Below, piece by piece: positions 18,241-26,345 of a stretch of 64,000 nucleotides of DNA. Source of the DNA: an uncultured Lachnospiraceae bacterium (GTDB lineage: Bacteria; Bacillota; Clostridia; Lachnospirales; Lachnospiraceae); NCBI GenBank assembly GCA_947172645.1, contig CAMWBY010000007.1, positions 145,037 to 209,036 on the forward strand. The letters run 5' to 3'. The translations under genes were made by a program, and so were the position numbers. Each line of letters opens with the position of its first letter. The stretch's first letter is position 1. A model generated the notes under the pieces. The model was given only the letters and a program-made list of their open reading frames with translations, searched no databases and had not been told where the DNA came from.

Positions 18241-18303
18241 AAAGGACTCCGTACTTGGACAGGAACGCTTGGCGTCTTTTTCGGGGACGGAGCTCCTTTT
18301 ATA
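18241..18303 (+). terminator. Attenuating hairpin between binding protein and permease genes
   Basis: AAAGGACTCCGT (18241-18252) pairs with ACGGAGCTCCTTTT (18287-18300) around a long loop, ending in a T-run. Within an operon this would make a partial terminator, a common way to set the ratio of binding protein to permease. Confidence 0.6.
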
Positions 18304-18366
18304 TTCTCTTATAACGGAACATGCCGGCTTACGGCAGTGTTTTGGCCTATACGGATAGGAGTGTTT

Positions 18367-19239
18367 ATGACTGGTACAAGAAAAAGGAAACTAAACTGGT
18401 TTTATATACCGGCGGTGGTGATTATGTTGGCGTTTATCGCGTATCCGCTGTGCTATGCGGTTTATCTGTCTTTCTTTAAATGGAACGGATATTCCGTGAA
18501 TAAAGATTTCGTCGGTATTTCAAATTATATTTCGATGTTCAAGGATAAGGTGTTTATTTCATCTCTTCGCAACACGCTTGTGTATGGTTTTGTGTGTACG
18601 TTCTTACAGCAGATAATCGGCCTTGCCATGGCGATGTTCTTAAATACCAAGTTTAAGGGCAGGGGCATTGTCAGGACGGTCATCTATATGCCGGCCATGA
18701 TATCGGGCCTGGTTATGGGGTACATCATGTACTTCTTCTTCCAGTTCAAGGGCGGTGTCATCAATGATATTATGGCGTCCCTTGGCATGGCGGGTTATGA
18801 TTGGCTCGGCAACGGCGCATCTGCCATCGCCGTGATTGTGTTTATCAATACATGGCAGTTCGTGGGCGTCAGTATGGTAATTTATCTGGCAGGCATCCAG
18901 GGTGTGTCCCAGTCTTATATAGAGGCGGCGACCGTGGACGGCGCCTCTGCCTGGGAGAGATTCCGCTATATTATCCTGCCTCTTTTAATCCCGGCGCTTT
19001 CATCTTCCGTGATTTATAACTTAATCGGCGGGTTGAAACTTTATGATGTCATTATCGCTTTGACGGACGGCGGGCCTGCCAAGAAGACGCATTCCCTGGC
19101 GACTTATATTGCCAACCGTTACTTCGATGCGGAACGCGCCGGATATGCGGCGGCCATCGGCGTATTTTCCTTCCTGATGATTATGGTGATTTCCATGATT
19201 GTCAATGCGTATTTCAGGAAAAAGGAGGTTGAAATATAA
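18367..19239 (+). CDS. Sugar ABC transporter permease (MalF/UgpA-like)
   Basis: This 290-aa permease has six helices. The N-terminus carries FYIPAVVIMLAFIAYPLCYA, and the EAA loop IEAATVDGASAWERFRYIILPL is near residues 190-211. The C-terminus, FRKKEVEI, is the usual end of this group. ATG 18367 follows ATAGGAG. Its stop codon overlaps the next gene's ATG (TAATG at 19237-19241), giving tight coupling. Confidence 0.92.
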   Translation: MTGTRKRKLNWFYIPAVVIMLAFIAYPLCYAVYLSFFKWNGYSVNKDFVGISNYISMFKDKVFISSLRNTLVYGFVCTFLQQIIGLAMAMFLNTKFKGRGIVRTVIYMPAMISGLVMGYIMYFFFQFKGGVINDIMASLGMAGYDWLGNGASAIAVIVFINTWQFVGVSMVIYLAGIQGVSQSYIEAATVDGASAWERFRYIILPLLIPALSSSVIYNLIGGLKLYDVIIALTDGGPAKKTHSLATYIANRYFDAERAGYAAAIGVFSFLMIMVISMIVNAYFRKKEVEI

Positions 19240-20120
19240 TGGCGAAGACGAAAGAATTGAAAGAAAACAGACAGCCTGCTATGTTTGAAGACGAGAAGAT
19301 GCCGCTTCGGGCCAAGGACTGGTGGAAATACCTTATCAGCTTATTTTTGCTGATAGTCTATCTGTTTCCGTTCTATATTATTATCAATGTGTCGCTGCGG
19401 TCTTTTAGTGACACGACGTCGAGAATCCGGTTCCCGGACCCTATTTACTGGGATAACTTCAATAAGGTTATCGAGAGCGGCGAGATTTTCACAGGTATCA
19501 AGAACTGCCTGATTATTACCGCGCTTGTTTTGCTTTTGGAGATTGTTGTGGGGTGTATGGCTGCCTACGCATTGGCGCGTAACCAGTCCAAATTGAATGA
19601 AGTGGTGAGAAGCCTGATTATGTCGGTCATGATGATTACGCCATTGACTATATTGGTCGGTATCTATTCGACGATGTCCACCATCCACGCCACATCCACT
19701 TATTGGGGAATGGTATTGGTGCTCAGCGCGTTCGGCCTGCCGCTTGTTATTTTCCTGTATACGAATTTTATTTCTTCGATTCCGGTAGCGCTTGACGAAG
19801 CGGCGGCCATCGACGGGGCAAGCAACTTCCAGGTGTTTTTCCAGATTATCCTGCCCCAACTTAAGACGGTTACGGTGACGGTCATTATCCTGCAAGGGGT
19901 AGGCGTGTGGAATGAGTATACTTATTCTTATTATTTCCTGCAAAAGACGTCTATGCGGACGATTACGCTTGTTATTAAGACGTTCTTCTCCGCTGTGTCC
20001 AACGATTATGGCGCGGCGGCTGCCACAGCGGTAATCGGTATGATGCCGCTTGTGATTGTGTATCTGTGCCTGCAGAAGTATTTTATCCAGGGCCAGGTTG
20101 AGGGTGCTGTAAAAGGTTAA
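19239..20120 (+). CDS. Sugar ABC transporter permease (MalG/UgpE-like)
   Basis: This 293-aa second permease has six helices, the EAA loop DEAAAIDGASNFQVFFQIILPQ near residues 185-207, and the C-terminus QKYFIQGQVEGAVKG typical of MalG/UgpE relatives. It starts within the stop codon of the preceding permease and is followed after about 20 bp by the YesL-like gene. With the lipoprotein at 16.8 kb it forms the importer; the ATPase must come from elsewhere. Confidence 0.92.
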   Translation: MAKTKELKENRQPAMFEDEKMPLRAKDWWKYLISLFLLIVYLFPFYIIINVSLRSFSDTTSRIRFPDPIYWDNFNKVIESGEIFTGIKNCLIITALVLLLEIVVGCMAAYALARNQSKLNEVVRSLIMSVMMITPLTILVGIYSTMSTIHATSTYWGMVLVLSAFGLPLVIFLYTNFISSIPVALDEAAAIDGASNFQVFFQIILPQLKTVTVTVIILQGVGVWNEYTYSYYFLQKTSMRTITLVIKTFFSAVSNDYGAAAATAVIGMMPLVIVYLCLQKYFIQGQVEGAVKG

Positions 20121-20139
20121 CATATAAATGGAGGTAATA

Positions 20140-20787
20140 GTGAAATTTTCAATGGATTCCCCTGTTTTTCATATTGCAGACCAGATTACGGATTTACTGG
20201 TGGCGGGATTTTTGTGGCTTGTGTTCTCGGCGCCGGTGGTTACCATCGGGCCGGCAAGCGCCGCCCTGTACTATACGGTTGTGAAGGTGGTCAGGAGGAA
20301 GAGGGAGACTGTCACGAAATCGTTCCTGCATGCTTTCCGGCTTAATTTAAAGCAGGGCATCGGCCTTACGCTGCTCTATATGGCATATGGCGCGGTTCTT
20401 GTTTTCTATATCTATGCCGTGAAATATGGAATGGTACAGGGCGGCGGTTACGTGGCTGTCATTGGGGGAATCATCCTGGCGGCGCCGTTTCTATTTACGC
20501 TGCCTTATATATTCCCGGTATTGTCCAGGTTTGAGTTTAAGGTAAGCCGACTGCTCCAGTATGCACTGCACATGTCGGTGGGACATTTTATGACCACATT
20601 TGCGCTGCTTGCCATGCTGTTTGCGGTAGGATTTTTTATTTACCTGTTTCCTTTTTTCCTGGCTGTTTTGCCGGGAGTATATGTTTATATTGCGTCTTTT
20701 CTGATTGAGAGAGTGTTGAGGGGATATTTGGCCACGGAGCGGGAAAAATATGCGGATAAAGAAGAGCTTCCGTGGTATTTGGAATAG
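20140..20787 (+). CDS. YesL/DUF624 family membrane protein
   Basis: This 215-aa protein has about five hydrophobic helices and the family's N-terminal VFHIADQITDLLVAGFLWLVFSAPVVTIGPA pattern, in which the turn PVVTIGPASAALYY is diagnostic. YesL-type proteins sit in many oligosaccharide ABC operons in Firmicutes; their exact function is not known, and an accessory role in transport is inferred from position. GTG 20140 is chosen because GGAGG lies 5 nt upstream; ATG 20128 overlaps that site and is less likely. Confidence 0.85.
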   Translation: MKFSMDSPVFHIADQITDLLVAGFLWLVFSAPVVTIGPASAALYYTVVKVVRRKRETVTKSFLHAFRLNLKQGIGLTLLYMAYGAVLVFYIYAVKYGMVQGGGYVAVIGGIILAAPFLFTLPYIFPVLSRFEFKVSRLLQYALHMSVGHFMTTFALLAMLFAVGFFIYLFPFFLAVLPGVYVYIASFLIERVLRGYLATEREKYADKEELPWYLE

Positions 20788-20819
20788 TGTGAGAAGAGCA
20801 AGAAAGGAGTATTACATAG

Positions 20820-22925
20820 ATGGATAAGAATATTGTAGTTAGGGAGGGCGGTCTGTCGGTACGGTTCCAGGCACGGGAAGATGGCGTTGTGGAACTTTGC
20901 GGCTTTTGCCCGGAGGGAATGGATGTCAGCCCGAGAGCGAAAGAGGACGCCGAGACTGTCAGTCCTGTCGTGGAGGTGCAGGTGACGGGGAAGGGCACGA
21001 GAGGGATGCATGCGTATAAGCATAATTCCAGCAGCGCTTCCGTGGACTTCCACTATGAGAAGCACAGCCTGGAGGCCTGGGAGAAGGGTAAAGAATTGCA
21101 GATTTTCCTGAAAACAGCATATGGCCTGGAGGCTGTCTATCATATGAAATTTTTTGACGGTGTTCCGGTTGTACAGGTATGGACACAGCTTGTCAACAAG
21201 GGTGAAGAGGCAGTCGGGTTGGAATATGTGTCTTCTTTTATTTACCAGAACCTGTGTGGGGACGGTAAACTGCCTTACGGGGAAAAGACCGACATCTATA
21301 CGCCCTTAAACGGATGGAGCTGTGAGGCGCAGTGGAAGAAGGAGGATATCCGTGACTTAAACCTTCCGGGCATGACCGTAAACGGGTTTAACGAGCCGGG
21401 ATTCGGCAATAACCGTTACTGTTATGGGGGAAGAAGCTCCTGGTCATCCTGCGAGTATCTCCCTATGGGATTTGCTCATGACAGGGAGACGGACGAGACT
21501 TACTGTTTCCAGATTGAGCATTCCGGCCAGTGGCATGCGGAGTACGGCACAGAACCGGGAGAGCGGCTTTATCTTGCGCTGAGCGGCCCCACGGAGGCGG
21601 AGAACGGATGGTGGAAGAATTTAAAACCGGGTGAGACTTTTATCACCGTCCCGGCGGCTTTCGGCGTCGTGCAGGGGGATGTGAGCGCGGCTGCCGGGGC
21701 GCTTACCATGTACCGCAGGAAGATTCGCAGGCCCAATGACGATGACGAGAAGTTGAACGTGGTGTTCAACGATTACATGAACTGCCTGATGGGCGACCCC
21801 ACCGATGAGAAGGAGCGCATGATAATTGACAAGGCCGCCGAGATGGGCTGCGAGTATTACTGCTTAGACTGCGGTTGGTATGATAAAGGTTACTGGTGGG
21901 ACAGAGTAGGGGAGTGGGTAGAATGCCCGGAGCGTTTCCCCAACGGGCTGAAAGCTGTCTGCGAGTATGCCAAGAGCAAGAATATGGTCATGGGCCTGTG
22001 GCTTGAGATTGAGGTGATGGGAGTCGCCTGCGAGCTGGCGGCGAAACTGCCCGACGACTGGTTTATCTGCCGCCACGGCAAGAGGCACATCGACAATAAG
22101 AGATACCTTCTGGATTTCCGCAACCCGGAAGTGCGCAAGTATTGCAGCGACGTGGTGGACCGCTTAATCGAAGACTACGGCGTGGGGTATTTTAAGATAG
22201 ACTACAATGTGACCGTGGGGCATGGAAGCGACTTGCACTCCGACAGCTGCTCCGATGCGATTATGGAACATTACAAATATTTGTACCAGTGGTATGAGGA
22301 GATTTTTGAAAGGCATCCTGACCTGGTGATTGAGAACTGTGGTTCCGGTGGGCAGCGTATGGACTACGGCATGTTAAAGCTCTTAAGCTTACAGTCCACC
22401 AGTGACCAGACGGATTATATTTATAATTCTTACATTGCAGCCAACGTGGCAAGCGCGGTGACGCCCGAGCAGGCGGGCATGTGGGTATACCCTTATGAGG
22501 ATGAAGAAGAACATGTGATTTACAATATGGTGAACGGCCTGCTGCTGCGTCCTTATGTCAGCGGCATGGTATGGAAACTGAGTGAGAACAGCATGAAACT
22601 GATGCAGGAAGGCGTCGCGCTGTATAAGGAAATCCGCTCCGATGTGAAAGAGGCCGTACCGTTCTTCCCCTTAGGGTTTGGCAATATCAGGCAGGATGCG
22701 CTTTCTTACGGGCTTCGCAAAGGGGATACGGTGTATCTGGCCGTGTTTGCGCCCAGGACGAAGGATGTGGAGATTCCTCTGGCTTTCGGAAAAGAAATCG
22801 GGCAGGCAGAGGTGATTTATCCGAAGAAAGGAAACTGCGAATACAAAGTGGAGAACGGGGTTTTATCGGTTCATATGCCGCAGGAGAAGACGGCGAGGCT
22901 GTTTAGGATTACGTTGGAAGATTAA
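20820..22925 (+). CDS. GH36 alpha-galactosidase
   Basis: This is a 701-aa cytoplasmic enzyme of glycoside hydrolase family 36. It has an N-terminal beta-supersandwich, a (beta/alpha)8 catalytic domain from about residue 300, and a C-terminal beta-domain. The nucleophile is in FKIDYN (Asp461), and the acid/base region is S-D-Q-T-D-Y (528-533). ENCGSGGQRMDYG is also typical of the family. It releases terminal alpha-galactose from raffinose-type sugars imported by the operon's transporter. Alpha-N-acetylgalactosaminidase activity cannot be excluded. It is the last gene of the operon, followed by a strong terminator. Confidence 0.92.
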   Translation: MDKNIVVREGGLSVRFQAREDGVVELCGFCPEGMDVSPRAKEDAETVSPVVEVQVTGKGTRGMHAYKHNSSSASVDFHYEKHSLEAWEKGKELQIFLKTAYGLEAVYHMKFFDGVPVVQVWTQLVNKGEEAVGLEYVSSFIYQNLCGDGKLPYGEKTDIYTPLNGWSCEAQWKKEDIRDLNLPGMTVNGFNEPGFGNNRYCYGGRSSWSSCEYLPMGFAHDRETDETYCFQIEHSGQWHAEYGTEPGERLYLALSGPTEAENGWWKNLKPGETFITVPAAFGVVQGDVSAAAGALTMYRRKIRRPNDDDEKLNVVFNDYMNCLMGDPTDEKERMIIDKAAEMGCEYYCLDCGWYDKGYWWDRVGEWVECPERFPNGLKAVCEYAKSKNMVMGLWLEIEVMGVACELAAKLPDDWFICRHGKRHIDNKRYLLDFRNPEVRKYCSDVVDRLIEDYGVGYFKIDYNVTVGHGSDLHSDSCSDAIMEHYKYLYQWYEEIFERHPDLVIENCGSGGQRMDYGMLKLLSLQSTSDQTDYIYNSYIAANVASAVTPEQAGMWVYPYEDEEEHVIYNMVNGLLLRPYVSGMVWKLSENSMKLMQEGVALYKEIRSDVKEAVPFFPLGFGNIRQDALSYGLRKGDTVYLAVFAPRTKDVEIPLAFGKEIGQAEVIYPKKGNCEYKVENGVLSVHMPQEKTARLFRITLED

Positions 22926-22960
22926 TGCTTTCCGATGAGCAATATTTGATTTAGTAAACA

Positions 22961-23008
22961 TATACAACCGCCGTGCAGAATTAATTTCTGTGAGGCGGTT
23001 GTATATTT
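22961..23008 (+). terminator. Strong hairpin terminator after GH36
   Basis: TATACAACCGCC (22961-22972) pairs perfectly with GGCGGTTGTATA (22994-23005), and the loop contains a further CAGAA/TTCTG stem. A short T-tract follows. The rest of 23009-23266 shows no gene that I can support. Confidence 0.75.
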
Positions 23009-23266
23009 GCGGTATAGGAATCTGTTATAGGTTCTGATTTTCTTCTTGTTTGTGTGGATTCGTGACGAAAATGCCAGGGGACATGTGCAGATATTTTCCG
23101 GGCAGGCGTTGCTTTTAAAGTTGGAAATGGATATACTGTGATTAAGAATATTTGTTGGATGAACAAAAGGCGAGGTATGTTTTGTGGGAAACATACAATG
23201 AATTTGAGGAAAAAAAGAGTTGGTATGGTTATTTTAAAAATATTGATAAGGAAGGGGTAAGGCTAT

Positions 23267-23525
23267 ATGGATGAAAAGGACTTTAAAACTTTGGCTCTCG
23301 TGCGGTTAGACAGGGCAAAAGAATTATATATTGAAGCAAATGAATTGATGAAAATGGATAGTTACAAATCGGCGAATAACAGAATTTTTTATGCTATCGA
23401 GAAATGCATCTGATTATGATGATTTTTATATTGTAGACAAAATAGAAACAAAAGAACTTATTAAATTTGCGGCAGAGTTTATTGGAAAGACAGAGAAGTA
23501 TATAAAAGGGAGTTTTGCATTCTAA
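23267..23525 (+). pseudogene. HEPN-domain protein remnant with internal deletion
   Basis: Frame 1 from ATG 23267 encodes a HEPN-like N-terminus (RLDRAKELYIEANELM, then S-A-N-N-R-I-F-Y-A-I) and stops at 23411-23413. The shifted frame from 23400 encodes the matching HEPN C-terminus (R-N-A-S-D-Y-D-D-F-Y-I up to the TAA at 23523-23525). The middle of the domain, about 50-60 residues, is missing, so two pieces of one gene are joined by an out-of-frame deletion near 23399. GAAGGGG precedes the ATG. HEPN proteins of this class are often toxins paired with a MNT nucleotidyltransferase; no partner is seen beside it. Confidence 0.7.
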
Positions 23526-23543
23526 GAAGGTACGGAGATTATT

Positions 23544-24179
23544 ATGAAAAAGAGTCATAAATTTTATTTAGCATTATGTATGTCGGCTATGATAGCGTTA
23601 AGCGGATGCGCAGGCGGCGAGGCGTCCGGGGACGGCGGGAAGCCGGGAGACGGAAACGCTGTGGGAAGTGAAAATCAGGTCGCGGAAGGTTCCGGGAAGG
23701 AGTCTGGGGATGATTCTGCCGCGGAGGGCGACGATGCGGGGACGCGGGTGACTTTCGAAGGTCAAGACCTCGCGGGGAATACGGTTTCTTCGGATATTTT
23801 TTCCGATACGAAACTTACTATGGTAAACGTGTGGGCTACTTACTGCAATCCTTGCCTGAGCGAGATGCCGGAGCTTGGGGAATTGGCGGGGGAGTATGAT
23901 TCCGGAGATTTCCAGATAATCGGTATTGTCAGCGATGTGCAGGAAGGGGCAGGAGACGAGGGCCTGGAACTGGCGGCGTACTTGGTGGAGCAGACTGGTG
24001 CGGATTACCCGCATCTGCTTTTGAACGAGTCGTTGTACTATGGGCTTCTTACGGATGTTTCGGCTGTGCCCACCACCTTTTTTATCGACGGGGAAGGAAA
24101 TATCCTGGATACGGTAGTCGGCGCCCAGGATAAGGCGGGATGGAAGGAGAAAATCGATGGGCTTCTGGAAGAACGGTAG
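23544..24179 (+). CDS. TlpA/ResA-like thioredoxin-fold lipoprotein
   Basis: This 211-aa protein has a lipoprotein signal (Cys 22 in A-L-S-G-C). A Gly/Glu/Asp-rich low-complexity linker (about residues 23-65) leads to a TlpA-type thioredoxin domain with WATYCNPC as the redox-active C-x-x-C (about residues 98-105) and the cis-proline segment S-A-V-P-T-T-F-F. It acts on the outer face of the membrane as a thiol reductase. It overlaps the CXXC protein and is followed by a 4Fe-4S membrane protein, so electrons probably come across the membrane through those two (inference). Confidence 0.9.
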   Translation: MKKSHKFYLALCMSAMIALSGCAGGEASGDGGKPGDGNAVGSENQVAEGSGKESGDDSAAEGDDAGTRVTFEGQDLAGNTVSSDIFSDTKLTMVNVWATYCNPCLSEMPELGELAGEYDSGDFQIIGIVSDVQEGAGDEGLELAAYLVEQTGADYPHLLLNESLYYGLLTDVSAVPTTFFIDGEGNILDTVVGAQDKAGWKEKIDGLLEER

Positions 24180-24318
24180 GCGATATGGATGGATGTTTGG
24201 CGCCTTGCTTGGCATTTTATTTATAGGAATCGGCGCGGCGCAGGGTCAGTTTGCGGTGATTTGGAAGAAAGCCGTGATGATTTGCATGGAATGTATCGGT
24301 ATCGGATGTATTTTTTGA
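24157..24318 (+). CDS. Small CD1871A-type CXXC membrane protein
   Basis: This 53-aa protein has an N-terminal basic stretch (M-G-F-W-K-N-G-R-R-Y), a hydrophobic helix (MFGALLGILFIGIGAA), and a C-terminal C-M-E-C-I-G-I-G-C motif. This matches the CD1871A family of CXXC-containing small proteins found between TlpA-like and 4Fe-4S genes in Clostridia. The start ATG 24157 lies inside the TlpA-like gene (23-bp overlap), preceded by GGAAGGAG. I infer a membrane electron or thiol relay; biochemical data for the family are not known to me. Confidence 0.8.
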   Translation: MGFWKNGRRYGWMFGALLGILFIGIGAAQGQFAVIWKKAVMICMECIGIGCIF

Positions 24319-24381
24319 GTCTATATGTGCCTGGTATCAGGAAAGATTGTGGTAGTACACTTGAAAGAATGGAGGATTTAG

Positions 24382-25236
24382 GTGAGTAAATTACGGCTTG
24401 CCGTGCAGATGTTGTTTACGTTCTTCACAAACGGATATCTGTATGGTTTTATGGACGGTAAGATTTATAAGGGCAGTTTGAAGTATGCCTGTGTTCCGGG
24501 ACTAAACTGCTATTCCTGCCCCGGAGCGGTGGCGTCCTGTCCCATCGGCGCGCTGCAGGCGTTGCTAAATCAGCATAAGACAGGGATTCCCTTTGGCGTA
24601 TTGGGAGTCTTTTTCTTGTTTGGAAGCGTTCTTGGGCGGTTTGTCTGCGGATGGCTGTGCCCTTTTGGACTGGTGCAGGACCTTCTGCACAAGATACCTC
24701 TTTTCCGGAAAAGAAAGAGGCTGCCGTTCCATCATATACTGAAATACGGGAAATATGTGGTGTTAGTATCCCTGGTAGGAATCGGCTCCATGTTTCTGTT
24801 CGGCGGGTTTGCCAAGGTTCCGGCATTCTGTAAGTACCTGTGCCCGTCCGGCACATTTCTCGGCGCGCTGCCGCTTCTTGCCATGGATGAAGGGCTGCGC
24901 AGCCAGATTGGCGGGTTGTTTTACTGGAAGTTTGGCGTGCTGCTCGTGATTTTGGTACTGTCTGTCAAAGTATACCGCCCATTTTGCCAGTATCTGTGCC
25001 CCTTGGGCGCTGTCTACGGATGGTTTAACCGGTTCAGCCTCGTGCAGATTCATTGGGACAAGGAGCGGTGTATTTCCTGTGGTTTATGTGAAAAGGCGTG
25101 TCCGGTGGCGCTTCCTGTGGAGGAGATTTCCTGTTCGCCGGAGTGCATTCGCTGTGGCAAGTGCGTGGAATCCTGCCCGGAAAACTGCCTGCATTTGGGG
25201 AAAAGCATGGACAGCCATGCTGCCCTATCCCGATAG
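24382..25236 (+). CDS. NapH/CcoG-like 4Fe-4S membrane protein
   Basis: This 284-aa protein has about four to five helices, interspersed Cys motifs (CYSCPGAVASCPIGAL, CGWLCPFGLVQDLLHK, CKYLCPSGTFLGALPLL, CQYLCPLGAVYGWFN), and two C-terminal ferredoxin 4Fe-4S clusters (CISCGLCEKACPVALP and CIRCGKCVESCPENCLH). It is a membrane iron-sulfur electron carrier likely to feed the TlpA-like reductase. Start is GTG 24382 with GGAGG upstream. The last 11 residues after the final cluster and about 200 bp of the gene overlap the converging PHP gene, which suggests a recombination junction near 25.21 kb. Confidence 0.88.
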   Translation: MSKLRLAVQMLFTFFTNGYLYGFMDGKIYKGSLKYACVPGLNCYSCPGAVASCPIGALQALLNQHKTGIPFGVLGVFFLFGSVLGRFVCGWLCPFGLVQDLLHKIPLFRKRKRLPFHHILKYGKYVVLVSLVGIGSMFLFGGFAKVPAFCKYLCPSGTFLGALPLLAMDEGLRSQIGGLFYWKFGVLLVILVLSVKVYRPFCQYLCPLGAVYGWFNRFSLVQIHWDKERCISCGLCEKACPVALPVEEISCSPECIRCGKCVESCPENCLHLGKSMDSHAALSR

Positions 25237-26044
25237 ACGGCTTTGTCTTCCCGTGGAAGTCACTTCCGCATGTGACGAAAATATTTCTTTCTTGTGCGAT
25301 TTTATAATAATATTCCGCCTGCTTTTGATTGTGGTAACTGCTGAACGCTTCTATACCGTCAATCCCAAGATTTAAAATATCCTCAAGCATAAATTCTTTT
25401 CCTTTGAGGTTTATGCCGGGGTGCGCGATGACTGCGACACCGTGATTGCGGCGGATAATATCGATGATTTCTTCCATCGCCGGATAGTCGATTTTGACAT
25501 AGCAAGGTTTCCCCTGCGAATAATAATCCCAATAAAAATTTACATATGGGTTATCGCTTCGTTCCCCTCCGGGACGGTATGGTTTTAAAAGTGGGTGGTC
25601 AGCGTATTCCGGCATTGCCAGTAAAACTTCCGCAAACATTTCGCCGGACCAACTTCTCTTCCAATAATTGTCCTTGGACAGCGCCCACATATCCTTTTCT
25701 GTCACACGATAGAAGCCCAATTCCTGTGTAGCGGCAAGACTGTCAAGGGAAGCCTGAAAACTCTGGTCATCAATATTTTTTTCGATTGTTTCAAAATCAT
25801 TGCTCCAAAAATCAATGCCATATCCAAGCATGTGGAAATTCGTATTTTGAAAGGCGCAGTCAATTTCAATGCCAGGAATATAAGCAATTCCTTTTTCATT
25901 AGCTGCCTTAGCCGCTTCCTCGTTTGCTTTTGCGCAATTATGGTCTGTGACCGACATCATGTGAACACCTTTCCCTGCGCATTGCCTTACCAATTCAGAC
26001 GGTGTATATTCGCCGTCTTCACTGTACCTGCTGTGCATATGCAA
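25034..26044 (-). CDS. PHP-domain phosphoesterase, damaged at both ends
   Basis: The body is a PHP metal-dependent phosphoesterase (MHSRYSEDGEYTPSELV, VTDHN, G-I-E-I-D, H-P-G-I-N, C-G-S-D-F-H-G), a class that includes nucleoside 3',5'-bisphosphate phosphatases. The expected start is the codon before L-D-L-H-M-H-S, which reads ATA (26051-26053) with GAGG 5 nt upstream, so an original ATG may have mutated. The open frame can only begin at TTG 26044 or ATG 26038. The last roughly 60 residues are read antisense through the 4Fe-4S gene and do not look like PHP sequence. Probably a decaying gene. Confidence 0.65.
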   Translation of the reverse strand: MHMHSRYSEDGEYTPSELVRQCAGKGVHMMSVTDHNCAKANEEAAKAANEKGIAYIPGIEIDCAFQNTNFHMLGYGIDFWSNDFETIEKNIDDQSFQASLDSLAATQELGFYRVTEKDMWALSKDNYWKRSWSGEMFAEVLLAMPEYADHPLLKPYRPGGERSDNPYVNFYWDYYSQGKPCYVKIDYPAMEEIIDIIRRNHGVAVIAHPGINLKGKEFMLEDILNLGIDGIEAFSSYHNQKQAEYYYKIAQERNIFVTCGSDFHGKTKPSIGIGQHGCPCFSPNAGSFPGRIPRTCHSECTPANRKSPPQEAPPDTPFHINHRKYTAPCPNESARG

Positions 26045-26192
26045 ATCTAATATGGTAACCTCGGCCTCCTGTGTTTTCCTTTATCAAAAGAATACCGTCA
26101 AACGGCATTTGATACAATACATTTTCAGCCGTATAATATAAAAAACTATGAAAGTTTCATTTGCTTTCTGTGAGAGGGGTTAGAGTGGAAAT

Positions 26193-26221
26193 TTGACTAT
26201 GTTTATGCTATGCTATAAAAT
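26193..26221 (+). promoter_or_regulatory. Promoter of the tandem LacI genes
   Basis: TTGACT (26193-26198), a 17-bp spacer and TAAAAT (26216-26221) lie about 125 bp before the first LacI gene. The rest of 26054-26345 shows no other gene. Confidence 0.55.
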
Positions 26222-26345
26222 ATTTGGGCATGTACCAGAAGTGAATTTGAGCCTGCCGCCCGGAGTTTGCAGGATGCGCAAAGGTATAGCGCGGGGTAAT
26301 GTGCGGCGGCTTAGATGGAAACATATCAAAGGAAAGAAATAGTCT

